Below the pieces are notes generated by a model. The model saw nothing but the letters and a program-made list of their open reading frames with translations. It was not told the DNA's origin and ran no database searches. 64,000 bases of DNA from DASRRB01 sp036732755. GTDB taxonomy: Bacteria; Planctomycetota; B15-G4; SIAN01. The DNA lies in NCBI GenBank assembly GCA_036732755.1, contig DAINBU010000011.1:3912-67911 (forward strand), written 5' to 3'. Both the position numbers and the translations under genes were made by a program. Below, piece by piece: positions 33,562 through 40,958 of the stretch (positions within the stretch are counted from its first letter, which is position 1; each line of letters opens with the position of its first letter).

Positions 33562-34523
33562 GCGCGCCGCTGCGCGTCGCCTTCGTCGACTTCTGGCCCG
33601 GCTTCGCGCCGGCTGACTTCACGGTGCGCTTCGCCGAGTTCGGCGAGGCCGCGGGAGCCGGCGGCTGCGAGGTCGTCGCCGACGCGCGCGCCGCCGACCT
33701 CGTGGTCGCCTCCTGCTTTCCGGACGGGCAACGGACGACGCGACCCCGCGACCCGAGGACGACGGCCGGCGCCCGCGGCGTCCGCCTGTTCTGGACCGGC
33801 GAGAACGTCCGCCCCGACTTCTCGACCTGCGACTTCGCCCTCTCGTTCTGCCGCGACCTGGTCGATCCGCGCCACTTGCGCGTTCCGAACTACGTCGGCC
33901 TCCACCGTGTGCACGGGCTCGCCGCGGACCTCTACGCGCCCCCCGCCGATCCCGCGGCGCTGCTGCGCGGCAAGACGCGCTTCTGCGCCTACGTCCAGAA
34001 GAATCGCGTCGCGATGCGCGAGGAGTTCGTGCGCGCTCTCTCCCGCCGCCGCCGCGTCGACTGCGCCGGCCCGTCGCTCAACAACATGCCCTTTCCCGCC
34101 GAGCGCGGCGCCAAGTACTCCCTCTACCGCGAGAGCAAGTTCGCGATCGCCTTCGAGAACGAGGCGGCCGCCGGATACACGAGCGAGAAGCTGCCCGACG
34201 CGCTGCTCGGCGGCTGCGTCCCGGTCTACTGGGGCGACCCGACCGTCGCCCGCGACTTCCACCCGGGCTGCTTCCTCGACCGGCGCGACTTCGCGAGCGA
34301 CGCGGAGCTGATCGAACGGATCCTCGCGCTCGACCGCGACGACGCGGCCTACGTCGCGCTGCTGTCGGCGCCGCGCCGCCCCGCGCGGCCGCTGCGCGAC
34401 GGCACCGACCCCTCGACGCTGCGTCGCTTCTTCGCAGAGGTCGTCGCGGCGGCGCGCGCCGCGACCGGACGCGGAACGTCGGCCGCGCCGCTCGCGCCGC
34501 TCACTCCGACCGGGAGTGCGTGA
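33558..34523 (+). CDS. GT10-family fucosyltransferase-like glycosyltransferase
   Basis: 321 residues from GTG at 33558, coupled to the methyltransferase by a GTGA overlap. The C-terminal half has the GT10 signature: Y-R-E-S-K-F-A-I-A-F-E-N-E, G-Y-T-S-E-K-L-P-D-A-L-L-G-G-C-V-P-V-Y-W-G-D-P, where the Glu and Lys bind the GDP-sugar. R-L-F-W-T-G-E-N lies in the N-terminal half. GT10 enzymes transfer fucose (alpha-1,3 or alpha-1,4) or similar sugars from GDP donors. No transmembrane segment is seen, so it works in the cytoplasm on a lipid-linked or nucleotide-linked acceptor. It ends in TGA overlapping the start of the sulfotransferase gene. Confidence 0.85.
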   Translation: MSAPLRVAFVDFWPGFAPADFTVRFAEFGEAAGAGGCEVVADARAADLVVASCFPDGQRTTRPRDPRTTAGARGVRLFWTGENVRPDFSTCDFALSFCRDLVDPRHLRVPNYVGLHRVHGLAADLYAPPADPAALLRGKTRFCAYVQKNRVAMREEFVRALSRRRRVDCAGPSLNNMPFPAERGAKYSLYRESKFAIAFENEAAAGYTSEKLPDALLGGCVPVYWGDPTVARDFHPGCFLDRRDFASDAELIERILALDRDDAAYVALLSAPRRPARPLRDGTDPSTLRRFFAEVVAAARAATGRGTSAAPLAPLTPTGSA

Positions 34524-36898
34524 TGCGCGACTGCATCGTCCTCGGCTCGGGGCGCAGCGGCACCAGCATGGTCGCCGGCGCGCTCGCCAAGGCCGGGTAC
34601 TTCATGGGCGACCGCCTCTACCCCGCGCGCGACGCCAACCCGCTCGGCTTCTTCGAGGCGCCCGAGATCAACGCCATCAACGAGGAGCTGCTCGCGCCGC
34701 GCGTCCCCGCCGCGCAGCGCCTCGCCGCCCCGCAGCGCTGGCTCGCCCGCCTCGACGCGACCGTCGACGCGGCGCCCGAGCCGCTGCGCCGTCGCATGCG
34801 GGCGCTCGTCGCGCGCGCCCCGTTCTGCTTCAAGGACCCGCGCTTCTGTTACACGCTGCCGGCATGGCGCGGCGAGCTCGGCGACGCCTGTTTCGTCGTC
34901 GTCTTCCGCGACCCGGCCGTCACCGCTGCGAGCATCGTGCGCGAGTGCGCCGCCGCCGACTACCTCGCCGGCGTCGAGATGGACGCGGCGCGCGCGCTCG
35001 CGACGTGGTGCGCCATGTACCGCCAGGTGCTGCGCCAGTACCGCGAGGCGGCGCCGCACGAGCGCGCACGCTGGCTCTTCGTCCACTACGACCAGATGGT
35101 CGGCCGCGACGCGGACGGCGCGGCGCGCCTCGCCCGCCACCTCGACGCGCCGGTCGACGCCGCCTTCCCGGACGAACGGCTCCGCCGCTCGAAGCCGGCC
35201 GCCGTGACGAGCGACGAGGCGGCGCAGCTCTACCGGGAGCTGTGCGAACTCTCCGGTTTTTCGCCGGCGCACGGCGCCGTCCGATCCGCCGCGGCGGCGT
35301 GCCCCGCCCCCGCCGCGCCCGAGATCTCGGTCCTGATCTGCACCTGGAAGCGCCGGGAGACGCTCGTCGAGTGCCTGTTGAGCTTCGCGAACCAGACCCT
35401 CGCGCCCGAGCGCTTCGAGCTGGTCGTCGTCGTCGACGAGGCGGGAGACGGCAGCGCCGAGGCGGTCCGCTCGCTCGCGACGCGCCTGCCGCTGCGGCTG
35501 ATCCACCGCACGACCAACGGCGGGCTCGCGTCGGCGCGCAGCGCCGCCGTCGCCGCCGCGCGCGGCGAATGGATCCTCCTCGTCAACGACGACACGATCG
35601 CGTTCCCCGACCTGCTCGAACGCCACTTGGACGCCCACGCGCGGCGCGCGCCGGCGCCCGTCTCCGTGCTGGGCACCTTCGAGCAGCCGCCCGAGCAGCT
35701 CGCGACCGGACTGATGCGCGCGCTCGAGCGCTCCCACCTCGTCTTCGGCTACGCCGGGCTGCGGCCCGGCGTCGACCACGACTGGACGAAGTTCTGGGGC
35801 TGCAACGTGAGCGCGCCGCGCCGCGAGGTGATCGCCGCCGGCTCCTTCGACGCCTGCTTCCACCACTACGGCTGCGAGGACACCGACCTCGGCATCCGCC
35901 TCCACCAGCGCGGGCTGCCGGTCGTCTTCGAGCCGGCCGCGCGCGCGTGGCACCGCCACGTCCTCTCGCTCGACGACCTCTTGCGCCGCCAGGGGACGGT
36001 CGCGCGCGCCTACGTCCGCCTCTTCGCCAAGCACCCCGCCGCGCTCGCGCGCTCGCCGTTCGCGTCGATGCTGCACGCCTCGGTCGCGTCGCTCACCGAG
36101 GAGCGGCGCCGCATGGAGGGGACGGTCGAGCGCCTCCTTCCCGTGGTCCGACAGCTCGCCGAGCTCGACTGCGCCACGCTCGACGCGCTGGGTGGGCCGC
36201 TGCGCAGCGCTGCCGCGGACGCCGTCGAGGGGCTGAAGCAGATCCTGCAGAAGATCGACCCCCACCACTGGGCCGGCGGCTTCCTCGAAGGGCTCGCCGA
36301 CTTCGGCGTCGCGAGCTTCCGCGAGCTGGCGCAGTGGCGCGGCGCGGCGCCGGCCGACGCGACGATGCACGGCGCACCGCCATGGCCCCTCGCGTCGGAC
36401 GCGCCGTTCAAAGTGCTTCTGTGGCCCGACTGGAGCGACGAGGGCGAGCTCTCCGCGATCGTCGCGCTCGCCGACGACGCGCGCCTCGCCGCGCCGCCCT
36501 GCCTCGTGCTGCGCTTCGAGCGCACCGACGGCGATCTCGCCGCGGCGATCGCCCGCTTCGAGCGCGTGTGCGCGCGCCGTGCCGCCGGCGCGCCCGAGCT
36601 CGACGTCGTGGTCGTCGACGAACCGCTCCCACCCGAGGCATTCCCGAGGCTCGGCCGTGCCGTCGCGTGCGCGCTGCTCCTGCCGTCGTCGTTCCGCGGC
36701 GAGCGCCACCGTTTCTTCGCCCGCGTCGGGAGCTCGGGCGTGCGCGGCGCCGAGGACCTGCTCGCCTTCGTGCCGGCGGCTCCGGACGGCGCACCGCGTC
36801 AGGTCGAAGCGACGGGATCCGGCGAAGAAGTCGGCGCGACACGCGTTGCGAGCCAGCGGCGCGCCGCCGACTTCTCGAGATCGCGCAGCCCCGCGTAG
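34523..36898 (+). CDS. sulfotransferase-GT2 glycosyltransferase fusion protein
   Basis: 791 residues. ATG at 34523 is favoured by GGGAG 6 nt upstream; a GTG three bases earlier is also possible. Residues about 1-240 are a PAPS-type sulfotransferase: G-S-G-R-S-G-T-S as the 5'-phosphosulfate loop, and V-F-R-D-P-A as the 3'-phosphate region. Residues about 270-500 are a GT2 domain with I-S-V-L-I-C-T-W-K-R, V-N-D-D-T, and C-E-D-T-D-L-G acting as the ED catalytic block. The last 290 residues are helical and then alpha/beta with no recognised family. The C-terminal 33 codons overlap the convergent GT2 gene on the other strand. Likely it adds a sugar and sulfates a surface polymer. Confidence 0.85.
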   Translation: MRDCIVLGSGRSGTSMVAGALAKAGYFMGDRLYPARDANPLGFFEAPEINAINEELLAPRVPAAQRLAAPQRWLARLDATVDAAPEPLRRRMRALVARAPFCFKDPRFCYTLPAWRGELGDACFVVVFRDPAVTAASIVRECAAADYLAGVEMDAARALATWCAMYRQVLRQYREAAPHERARWLFVHYDQMVGRDADGAARLARHLDAPVDAAFPDERLRRSKPAAVTSDEAAQLYRELCELSGFSPAHGAVRSAAAACPAPAAPEISVLICTWKRRETLVECLLSFANQTLAPERFELVVVVDEAGDGSAEAVRSLATRLPLRLIHRTTNGGLASARSAAVAAARGEWILLVNDDTIAFPDLLERHLDAHARRAPAPVSVLGTFEQPPEQLATGLMRALERSHLVFGYAGLRPGVDHDWTKFWGCNVSAPRREVIAAGSFDACFHHYGCEDTDLGIRLHQRGLPVVFEPAARAWHRHVLSLDDLLRRQGTVARAYVRLFAKHPAALARSPFASMLHASVASLTEERRRMEGTVERLLPVVRQLAELDCATLDALGGPLRSAAADAVEGLKQILQKIDPHHWAGGFLEGLADFGVASFRELAQWRGAAPADATMHGAPPWPLASDAPFKVLLWPDWSDEGELSAIVALADDARLAAPPCLVLRFERTDGDLAAAIARFERVCARRAAGAPELDVVVVDEPLPPEAFPRLGRAVACALLLPSSFRGERHRFFARVGSSGVRGAEDLLAFVPAAPDGAPRQVEATGSGEEVGATRVASQRRAADFSRSRSPA

Positions 36899-37890
36899 CA
36901 GCCGAGCCAGGTCGCCGTCTGGGAGAGCCAGCCGACGCGCTGCTCGATCTTCACCGCCGCTTCCACCAGCGCGGGAAGGGGGGTGGCGCCGGGCGCGCGG
37001 TCGAGCGCGGCGATCTCCGCCGCGAGCGGCTCGAAGCCGATCGCGCGCGCCGTGAGCTCGCACTCGAACGCCGCGGCCAGCGCCGCCTCGTCGCCCTGCG
37101 CGCGCGCCATCCCGGGCAGGAGCGCCGGGTCGCGGTGCTTGCGCCATAGGCGGACCATGCCGCGGCCGAGGTCGATCTGCCGGCGCACGAACGCCTCGGT
37201 GTCGAGGAGGTGGTGGTGCAGGCACGGCGCGCCCGGCAGGTACCAGACGCCGACGCCGCGCGCGGCGAGCCGCTGCCCGAGCTCGACGTCCTCGCAGATC
37301 GGGTCGCGGAAGCTCTCGTCGAAGCCGCCGGCGTCGAGGACGCTCTGGCGCGGGACGCTCAGGTTGCAGGTCCAGAAGAAGTTCCCGCCGTTCGGCGCGC
37401 CGTGCTGCAGCGCCGCGAACGGGAACAGGAGGCCGAGCTTCGTGGTCGCGCGCGCGAGCGCGCCGTCGGCCTCGGGCGCGTAGGGGAAGTCGCCCAGGAA
37501 GGCGCGCGGTGCGCCGTCGCCGTGCGCGGCGAGGTGCTTCGCGAGCAGGTCGTCGCACGGGCCGGCGTCGTCGTTCAGGATCACCAGGACACGGCCGCGC
37601 GCCTTCGCGATGGCGCGGTTGCGCGCCGCGCCCGGCCCGCCCTGCGGCTGCCACTCGCACTCGAGCGCGTAGGGGACCGCGAGCTGCCGCACGATCGGCA
37701 CGATCGACGGCCGCGAGCCGTCGTCGGTGACGAGCACCTCGAAGCGGTGCGCCGGCAGCGTCTGCCGCGCGAGCGCGCGCAGCAGCCGCACGATCGCGTC
37801 GGGCCGGCCGTGCGTCGGGACGATGACGGAGAGCTCGGGGACGGAAAGTCCCGACGCGTTGCCGCCGCGGCGTCGCAGATCGATCGGCAT
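36799..37890 (-). CDS. GT2 family glycosyltransferase
   Basis: 363 residues. ATG at 37890 has GAGGGAG upstream. The GT-A fold shows L-S-V-I-V-P-T-H-G-R-P, V-L-V-T-D-D-G-S and V-I-L-N-D-D-A (metal site), followed by the acceptor motif C-E-D-V-E-L-G and a long C-terminal helical part of about 130 residues. It resembles rhamnosyl- and mannosyltransferases of polysaccharide gene clusters. The gene is convergent with the sulfotransferase fusion and overlaps it by 100 bp in antisense at the 3' ends. Its N-terminal two-thirds look fully functional. Donor and acceptor are unknown. Confidence 0.85.
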   Translation of the reverse strand: MPIDLRRRGGNASGLSVPELSVIVPTHGRPDAIVRLLRALARQTLPAHRFEVLVTDDGSRPSIVPIVRQLAVPYALECEWQPQGGPGAARNRAIAKARGRVLVILNDDAGPCDDLLAKHLAAHGDGAPRAFLGDFPYAPEADGALARATTKLGLLFPFAALQHGAPNGGNFFWTCNLSVPRQSVLDAGGFDESFRDPICEDVELGQRLAARGVGVWYLPGAPCLHHHLLDTEAFVRRQIDLGRGMVRLWRKHRDPALLPGMARAQGDEAALAAAFECELTARAIGFEPLAAEIAALDRAPGATPLPALVEAAVKIEQRVGWLSQTATWLGCYAGLRDLEKSAARRWLATRVAPTSSPDPVAST

Positions 37891-37956
37891 CGCGCGGACT
37901 CCCTCTTCCCGTCCGCTCCTATCGGCCGGAACGGACTTCCGACCGGAGCGCCGGCG

Positions 37957-37962
37957 TATACT
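37957..37962 (+). promoter_or_regulatory. -10 box candidate for the peroxiredoxin gene
   Basis: TATACT, five of six matches to the sigma-70 consensus, 35 nt before the ATG at 37997 in an otherwise GC-rich gap. No convincing -35 box lies at 16-18 nt. Confidence 0.4.
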
Positions 37963-37996
37963 CCCGCCCCCTTCACGGAGGATTCAGGAGAGAGCC

Positions 37997-38650
37997 ATGG
38001 CCATTCGCATCGGTGACGACGCGCCCGACTTCAAGGCGGAGACGACGGAAGGACCCATCTCCTTCCATCAGTGGATCGGCGACCAGTGGGCGATCCTCTT
38101 CTCCCACCCCAAGGACTTCACGCCCGTCTGCACGACCGAGCTCGGCTACATGGCCAAGCTCCAGCCCGAATTCAAGAAGCGCAACACCAAGGTGATCGGC
38201 CTCTCGATCGACCCGGTCGCGGACCACAAGAAGTGGTCGGCCGACATCCAAGAGACGCAGGGCACTGCGGTCAACTACCCGATGATCGGCGACGACGACC
38301 TCGTCGTTGCGAAGCTCTACGACATGATCCACCCCAACGCGACGGGCGGGAAGCGGACGGCGGCCGACAACGCGACGATCCGCTCCGTCTTCGTGGTCGG
38401 GCCCGACAAGAAGGTGAAGGCGATGCTCATCTACCCGATGAGCGCGGGCCGGAACTTCGACGAGGTGCTGCGCCTCCTCGACGCGCTGCAGCTCAACGCG
38501 AAGCACGCGGTCGCCACGCCGGTGAACTGGAAGCCGGGACAGGACGTGATCATCCCGACCTCGGTCTCGGACGACGACGCGAAGAAGAAGTACCCGCAGG
38601 GCTTCAAGACCCACAAGCCCTACCTGCGGACGGTCGCACAGCCGAAGTGA
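37997..38650 (+). CDS. 1-Cys peroxiredoxin (Prx6 type)
   Basis: 217 residues. The motif P-V-C-T-T-E near residue 48 carries the peroxidatic cysteine; F-S-H-P-K-D-F-T-P upstream and a long C-terminal arm (P-V-N-W-K-P-G-Q-D-V-I-I-P) identify the Prx6/1-Cys class. It reduces hydrogen peroxide and alkyl or phospholipid hydroperoxides in the cytoplasm, with an external thiol as resolving partner. ATG at 37997 has AGGAG 7 nt upstream. The next gene starts 14 nt after its TGA and also carries a redoxin domain, so the pair probably forms one transcript for redox defence. Confidence 0.95.
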   Translation: MAIRIGDDAPDFKAETTEGPISFHQWIGDQWAILFSHPKDFTPVCTTELGYMAKLQPEFKKRNTKVIGLSIDPVADHKKWSADIQETQGTAVNYPMIGDDDLVVAKLYDMIHPNATGGKRTAADNATIRSVFVVGPDKKVKAMLIYPMSAGRNFDEVLRLLDALQLNAKHAVATPVNWKPGQDVIIPTSVSDDDAKKKYPQGFKTHKPYLRTVAQPK

Positions 38651-38663
38651 CGGGAGCGTCGCC

Positions 38664-40520
38664 TTGGGGCGCCGGGTCGCCGCGTCGCTCGTCGTCGCAG
38701 GCCTGCTCGCCGCGGCCTCGACCGCCGCAGTAGCGCCGCCGCGCGGCGACTCGTCGGTCGCGGGGCTCGAGCTGGTCGACCTCGACGGCCGCATCCACCG
38801 CCTCGGCGGCCGCTCCGGCGCCGAGCCCTTCGCGCTGGTCTTCCTCGGCGTCGACTGCCCGATCAGCCGCAAGTCGATCCCGAAGCTGAACGAGCTCGCG
38901 AAGGGCTTGGCGCAGGCGTCCGCGCCCGCCGGCGGCGCGCCCGTCGAGCTCCTGGGCGTGCTGGCCGACTCGTCGCTCCCGCGCGCGCGCGCCCTGGCGT
39001 TCCAGAAGGAGTTCGCCGTCGCGCTGCCGCTGCTGCTCGACACCTCGGGCGAGCTCGCGAGCGCGCTCCGTCCGACGCACGTGCCCGAGGCGTTCGTCTT
39101 CGCGCACGGCGCGCTCGCCTATCGCGGCGCCATCGACGACGCCTTCGCCGACGTCGGGCAGGAACGCGCGCAGGTGAAGAACCGCTGGCTCGCCGACGCC
39201 CTTGCGGCGGTCGCGCGTCATGAGGCGCCCGCCGTGAAGTCGACCGAGCCGGTCGGCTGCTTCGTCGAGACTCCGAGCGGCGCCGCGAAGGGCCCGGTGA
39301 CCTGGGCGCGCGAGATCGCGCCGATCCTCCACGCGCGCTGCGTCTCGTGCCATCGCACCGGCGAGGTCGCGCCGTTCTCCCTGACGAGCTTCGACGACGC
39401 TTCGCACCACGCCAAGCAGATCGCGAAGATGACGCAGAAGCGGCTCATGCCTCCGTGGAAGCCGGTCGCCGGCTTCGGCGAGTTCCTCGACGCGGCGCGC
39501 CTGAGCGAGCGCGAGCTCGCGCTGCTCGCCGCGTGGGCCGAGGCGGGCGCGCCGGAGGGCGACGCCGCCGAGACGCCGCCGCTGCCGGCGTTCCCGCGCG
39601 ACTGGCCGCTCGGGAAGCCCGACCTCGTGCTCGAGATGCCGGAGGAGTTCCAGGTCGAGGCGGCGGGGCGCGACCGCTTCCGCTGCTTCGTGCTGCCGAC
39701 CGGCCTCACCGAGGACAAGGTGGTGGTCGGCGTCGACTACCGGCCGGGCGCGCCGTCGGTCGTGCACCACGCGATCTTTTTCCTCGACGACCAGCAGCGC
39801 GCGCGCAAGCTCGACGAGCGCGACGCCGGACCGGGCTACGAGACGTTCGGCGGCATCGGCTTCCTCCCGTCGGGCGGGCTCGGCGGCTGGGCGCCGGGCG
39901 CCTCGCCCCACTTCATGCCGGAGGGGACCGGCCGGCTCGTGCCGAAGGGCGCCGACGTCGTGCTGCAGGTCCACTACCACTCGAGCGGGAAGGTCGAGCG
40001 CGACCGCGACCGCCTCGCGCTCTACTTCGCGAAGGGGCCGGTGAAGAGCCTGATCTCGGGCGCGGCCGTGATCACGCGCGCCATCGACATCCCCGCCGGC
40101 GAGGCGGACTACACGCGAGATGCCTCGCTGACGCTCCCCTGCCCGATCACGCTCTACGGCATCACGCCGCACATGCACTACCTCGGCAAGGAGATGAGCG
40201 TCCAGGCGACCGCGCCCGACGGCACCGTCGTCCCGCTGATCCGGATCGACGACTGGGACTTCCGCTGGCAGAGCCAGTACCTCTACGCGCAGCCGATCCG
40301 CCTCGCGAAGGGGACGAAGATCGACCTGCACGCCCGCTACGACAACTCCGCCGCCAACGTCCGCAACCCGAGTGACCCGCCCAAGCGCGTCACCCACGGC
40401 GAGCAGACCACCGACGAGATGTGCATCGCCTTCCTGCAGATCGTGACCGATTCGCCGGAAGACCGCGCACTGCTGCGCCGCTCGATCTTCGGCGACCTGC
40501 GGAGAGGCGGCGCGAAGTAG
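38664..40520 (+). CDS. redoxin / cytochrome c / copper monooxygenase triple-domain protein
   Basis: 618 residues from TTG at 38664 (GGGAG 8 nt upstream). After a signal peptide (about 1-24), residues about 30-190 are a thioredoxin-like redoxin with C65-P-I-S. Residues about 205-295 hold a c-type heme site, C226-V-S-C-H, followed by M-P-P-W-K-P as possible axial-ligand region. Residues about 300-610 resemble copper type II ascorbate-dependent monooxygenases (PHM/DBH): a V-V-H-H pair near 367, P-H-M-H near 502 and D-E-M-C near 585 as copper ligands. All three domains should face the periplasm. Similar fusions occur in planctomycetes, but the substrate is unknown. It follows the peroxiredoxin gene. 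Confidence 0.8.
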   Translation: MGRRVAASLVVAGLLAAASTAAVAPPRGDSSVAGLELVDLDGRIHRLGGRSGAEPFALVFLGVDCPISRKSIPKLNELAKGLAQASAPAGGAPVELLGVLADSSLPRARALAFQKEFAVALPLLLDTSGELASALRPTHVPEAFVFAHGALAYRGAIDDAFADVGQERAQVKNRWLADALAAVARHEAPAVKSTEPVGCFVETPSGAAKGPVTWAREIAPILHARCVSCHRTGEVAPFSLTSFDDASHHAKQIAKMTQKRLMPPWKPVAGFGEFLDAARLSERELALLAAWAEAGAPEGDAAETPPLPAFPRDWPLGKPDLVLEMPEEFQVEAAGRDRFRCFVLPTGLTEDKVVVGVDYRPGAPSVVHHAIFFLDDQQRARKLDERDAGPGYETFGGIGFLPSGGLGGWAPGASPHFMPEGTGRLVPKGADVVLQVHYHSSGKVERDRDRLALYFAKGPVKSLISGAAVITRAIDIPAGEADYTRDASLTLPCPITLYGITPHMHYLGKEMSVQATAPDGTVVPLIRIDDWDFRWQSQYLYAQPIRLAKGTKIDLHARYDNSAANVRNPSDPPKRVTHGEQTTDEMCIAFLQIVTDSPEDRALLRRSIFGDLRRGGAK

Positions 40521-40563
40521 CGCCGCGCCGCGCGACGCTCGCGAGCGACCGGAGCCGCCAACG

Positions 40564-40944
40564 ATGGGACTGCCGCGACAGGAGCCGCCGAAGATCGTCT
40601 TCACCGTCGGCCCCGACGGCCCGCGCGAGGTCGCGAAGCCCGCGGCGACGGAGAGCGCGACGAAAAAGCCTGCGACTCCCGCCGTGAAATCGGGCGCCCG
40701 CTCCGGCGACTTCGTGAAGATCCGCCGCGAGACGCAGGGCCGCCGCGGCAAGACGGTCACGACCGTGAGCGGCATCGCGGCGCGCCCCGCCGTCCTCGAA
40801 GATCTCGCGAGCGCCCTCAAGCAGAAGTGCGGCGCCGGCGGCGCCGTGAAGGACGGCGTGATCGAGATCCAAGGCGACCACCGCGAGAAGGTGAAGGCGG
40901 AGCTCGAGGCGCGGGGGTACGTGGTGAAGTTCGCGGGCGGGTAA
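40564..40944 (+). CDS. SUI1/YciH-like translation initiation factor
   Basis: 126 residues. A basic, Ala/Pro/Lys-rich N-terminus is followed by the SUI1 domain: K-I-R-R-E-T-Q-G-R-R-G-K-T-V-T-T-V-S-G-I, L-A-S-A-L-K-Q-K-C-G-A-G-G-A-V-K-D-G, I-E-I-Q-G-D-H-R-E-K-V and the end G-Y-V-V-K-F-A-G-G, which matches where bacterial family members stop. This eIF1-like protein is thought to influence start-codon fidelity. The stop is TAA, the only TAA among the intact genes here. If it were read through, 11 sense codons would follow to TGA at 40978. ATG at 40564 has GGAG about 9 nt upstream. Confidence 0.9.
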   Translation: MGLPRQEPPKIVFTVGPDGPREVAKPAATESATKKPATPAVKSGARSGDFVKIRRETQGRRGKTVTTVSGIAARPAVLEDLASALKQKCGAGGAVKDGVIEIQGDHREKVKAELEARGYVVKFAGG

Positions 40945-40958
40945 GCGAGACGCCCGAC

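Noticed and set aside
33541..33571. Overlap between the methyltransferase and GT10 genes as a possible frameshift
   Set aside because: Both ends are typical for their families and the 4-nt GTGA overlap is a normal translational coupling arrangement.
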